This document shows, in pieces, positions 5,198-5,771 of a stretch of DNA of 5,771 nt. The stretch is taken from NCBI GenBank assembly GCA_946630765.1, contig CAMOZF010000129.1, forward strand, positions 1-5,771, given 5' to 3'. Origin of the DNA: an uncultured Lachnospiraceae bacterium (GTDB taxonomy: Bacteria > Bacillota_A > Clostridia > Lachnospirales > Lachnospiraceae). Below the pieces are notes generated by a model. The model was not told the DNA's origin, ran no database searches, and worked only from the letters and a program-made list of their open reading frames with translations. The position numbers were made by a program, and so were the translations under genes. Each line of letters begins with the position of its first letter. Positions within the stretch are counted from its first letter, which is position 1.

Positions 5198-5771
5198 ATG
5201 TTTGAAAATATAGGACTTGCCTTTCAGGGCGTCTGGAGTCACAAGCTGCGTTCCTTCCTGACAATGCTCGGCATTATCATCGGTATTGCGGCGATTATCA
5301 CGATCGTTTCGACGATCAAGGGCACGAATGAGCAGATCAAGAACAACCTGATCGGCTCCGGTACGAATACGGTCCAGGTCAGTCTGAACCGGGACGGAAA
5401 TGAATACGACCTGCAGTGGTCCGAGATCCCGGAGGGCGTGCGCGTGATCAGTGAAGACGACCTTGCGGAAATCCGGAAGCTTCCCGGCGTACAGAATGCC
5501 TCGGCCTTCCGCTTCAGAGGCTATGTGGACGGCGTCTTCTACGGAAATACGGCCTACAGCGGCACGCTTTACGGTATCGACCGGCACTATTTCAGTACCA
5601 ATAACTATATCATCAACGCCGGAAGGGGCTTTGTCGAGGACGACTACAAAAACTTCCGGAAGGTGGTGGTTTTGGAGGCTTCGGTGGCGTCCAGCCTTTT
5701 CAACGGAGAGAATCCGCTCGGGGAGACGCTGGAGATCATGAAACCGAACGGGCAGGACGTGAAAGCCCGTG
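5198..5771 (+). CDS. MacB/FtsX-type ABC permease, 3' end beyond window
   Basis: An open frame runs from ATG 5198 to the window edge with no stop, giving the first 191 residues. AAGGAGG (5184-5190) lies 7 bases upstream. The start NIGLAFQGVWSHKLRSFLTM followed by LGIIIGIAAIITIVSTI (24-40) is the characteristic N-terminus of MacB-type permeases: an amphipathic stretch, then the first membrane helix. From about 45 the extracytoplasmic MacB core domain begins (LIGSGTNTVQV, 51-61), continuing with EDDLAEIRKLPGVQNAS (86-102), YGIDRHYF (125-132), and VVVLEASVASSLF (156-168) before GENPLGETLEI, all familiar from this domain. Complete members have about 400 residues with three more C-terminal helices, not visible here. 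It should dimerise and bind the ATPase encoded at 2716, with the two adaptors on its outer face. Last gene seen in the operon; more may follow. Confidence 0.93.
   Translation, partial: MFENIGLAFQGVWSHKLRSFLTMLGIIIGIAAIITIVSTIKGTNEQIKNNLIGSGTNTVQVSLNRDGNEYDLQWSEIPEGVRVISEDDLAEIRKLPGVQNASAFRFRGYVDGVFYGNTAYSGTLYGIDRHYFSTNNYIINAGRGFVEDDYKNFRKVVVLEASVASSLFNGENPLGETLEIMKPNGQDVKAR

Noticed and set aside
3347..5587. A 746-codon open frame on the minus strand, longer than any plus-strand gene here.
   Set aside because: It lies antisense to the second adaptor and permease, both firmly identified. Its product is rich in Arg, Leu, His and Ile with runs such as RRIRRIRRI, as expected from reading GC-rich Asp/Glu/Pro/Ser codons backwards. 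No domain is recognisable.

Overview
The window looks like chromosomal DNA of a moderately GC-rich Gram-positive bacterium of the Clostridia, perhaps Lachnospiraceae-like. This is inferred from strong AGGAGG-type ribosome binding sites, a lipoprotein-anchored transport adaptor, an AT-rich regulatory region between GC-richer genes, and a MacB-type ABC transporter cassette typical of these bacteria. No tRNA, rRNA, CRISPR array or insertion sequence was seen.

Layout. Positions 1-286 are probably non-coding. They hold an imperfect 30-bp direct repeat (27-56 and 70-99), a terminator-like hairpin (170-204) and an overlapping promoter (184-212) that probably serves the first gene. Gene 1 (287-1114) encodes a 275-residue single-pass membrane protein of unknown function. 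Positions 1115-1344 form a dense regulatory region. In order it holds a TTTAAG direct repeat with 11-bp period, a good sigma-A promoter, a perfect 16-bp inverted repeat just downstream of the predicted transcription start, a 10-bp palindrome, and a second 11-bp-period direct repeat (TGTCAC) ten bases upstream of a -10-like hexamer.

Positions 1345-5771 are a tightly packed four-gene operon that continues past the window. It encodes a MacA/HlyD-like lipoprotein adaptor with a very acidic tail (1345-2700), a MacB/LolD-class ABC ATPase (2716-3396), a second, membrane-anchored HlyD-like adaptor (3389-5185), and the N-terminal part of a MacB/FtsX-type permease (5198 to the window edge). Gaps are 15, -8 and 12 bases, each with a Shine-Dalgarno sequence.

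How they work together (inference from family knowledge): the ATPase and permease should form a MacB-like mechanotransmission complex. The two adaptors share a C-terminal motif (GLTVDDYIAFP and GITMDDYVAFP) and may form a mixed extracytoplasmic assembly above it. The substrate cannot be told from sequence; export of a peptide, antibiotic or envelope molecule, or an envelope-stress role, are all possible. The 11-bp-period repeats suggest control by OmpR/PhoB-family response regulators, but no regulator gene lies in the window. The transporter class is known. The less ordinary parts are the paired adaptors, the large Pro/Ser/Asp/Glu-rich insertion where the second adaptor's coiled-coil tip should be, and the layered regulatory region.
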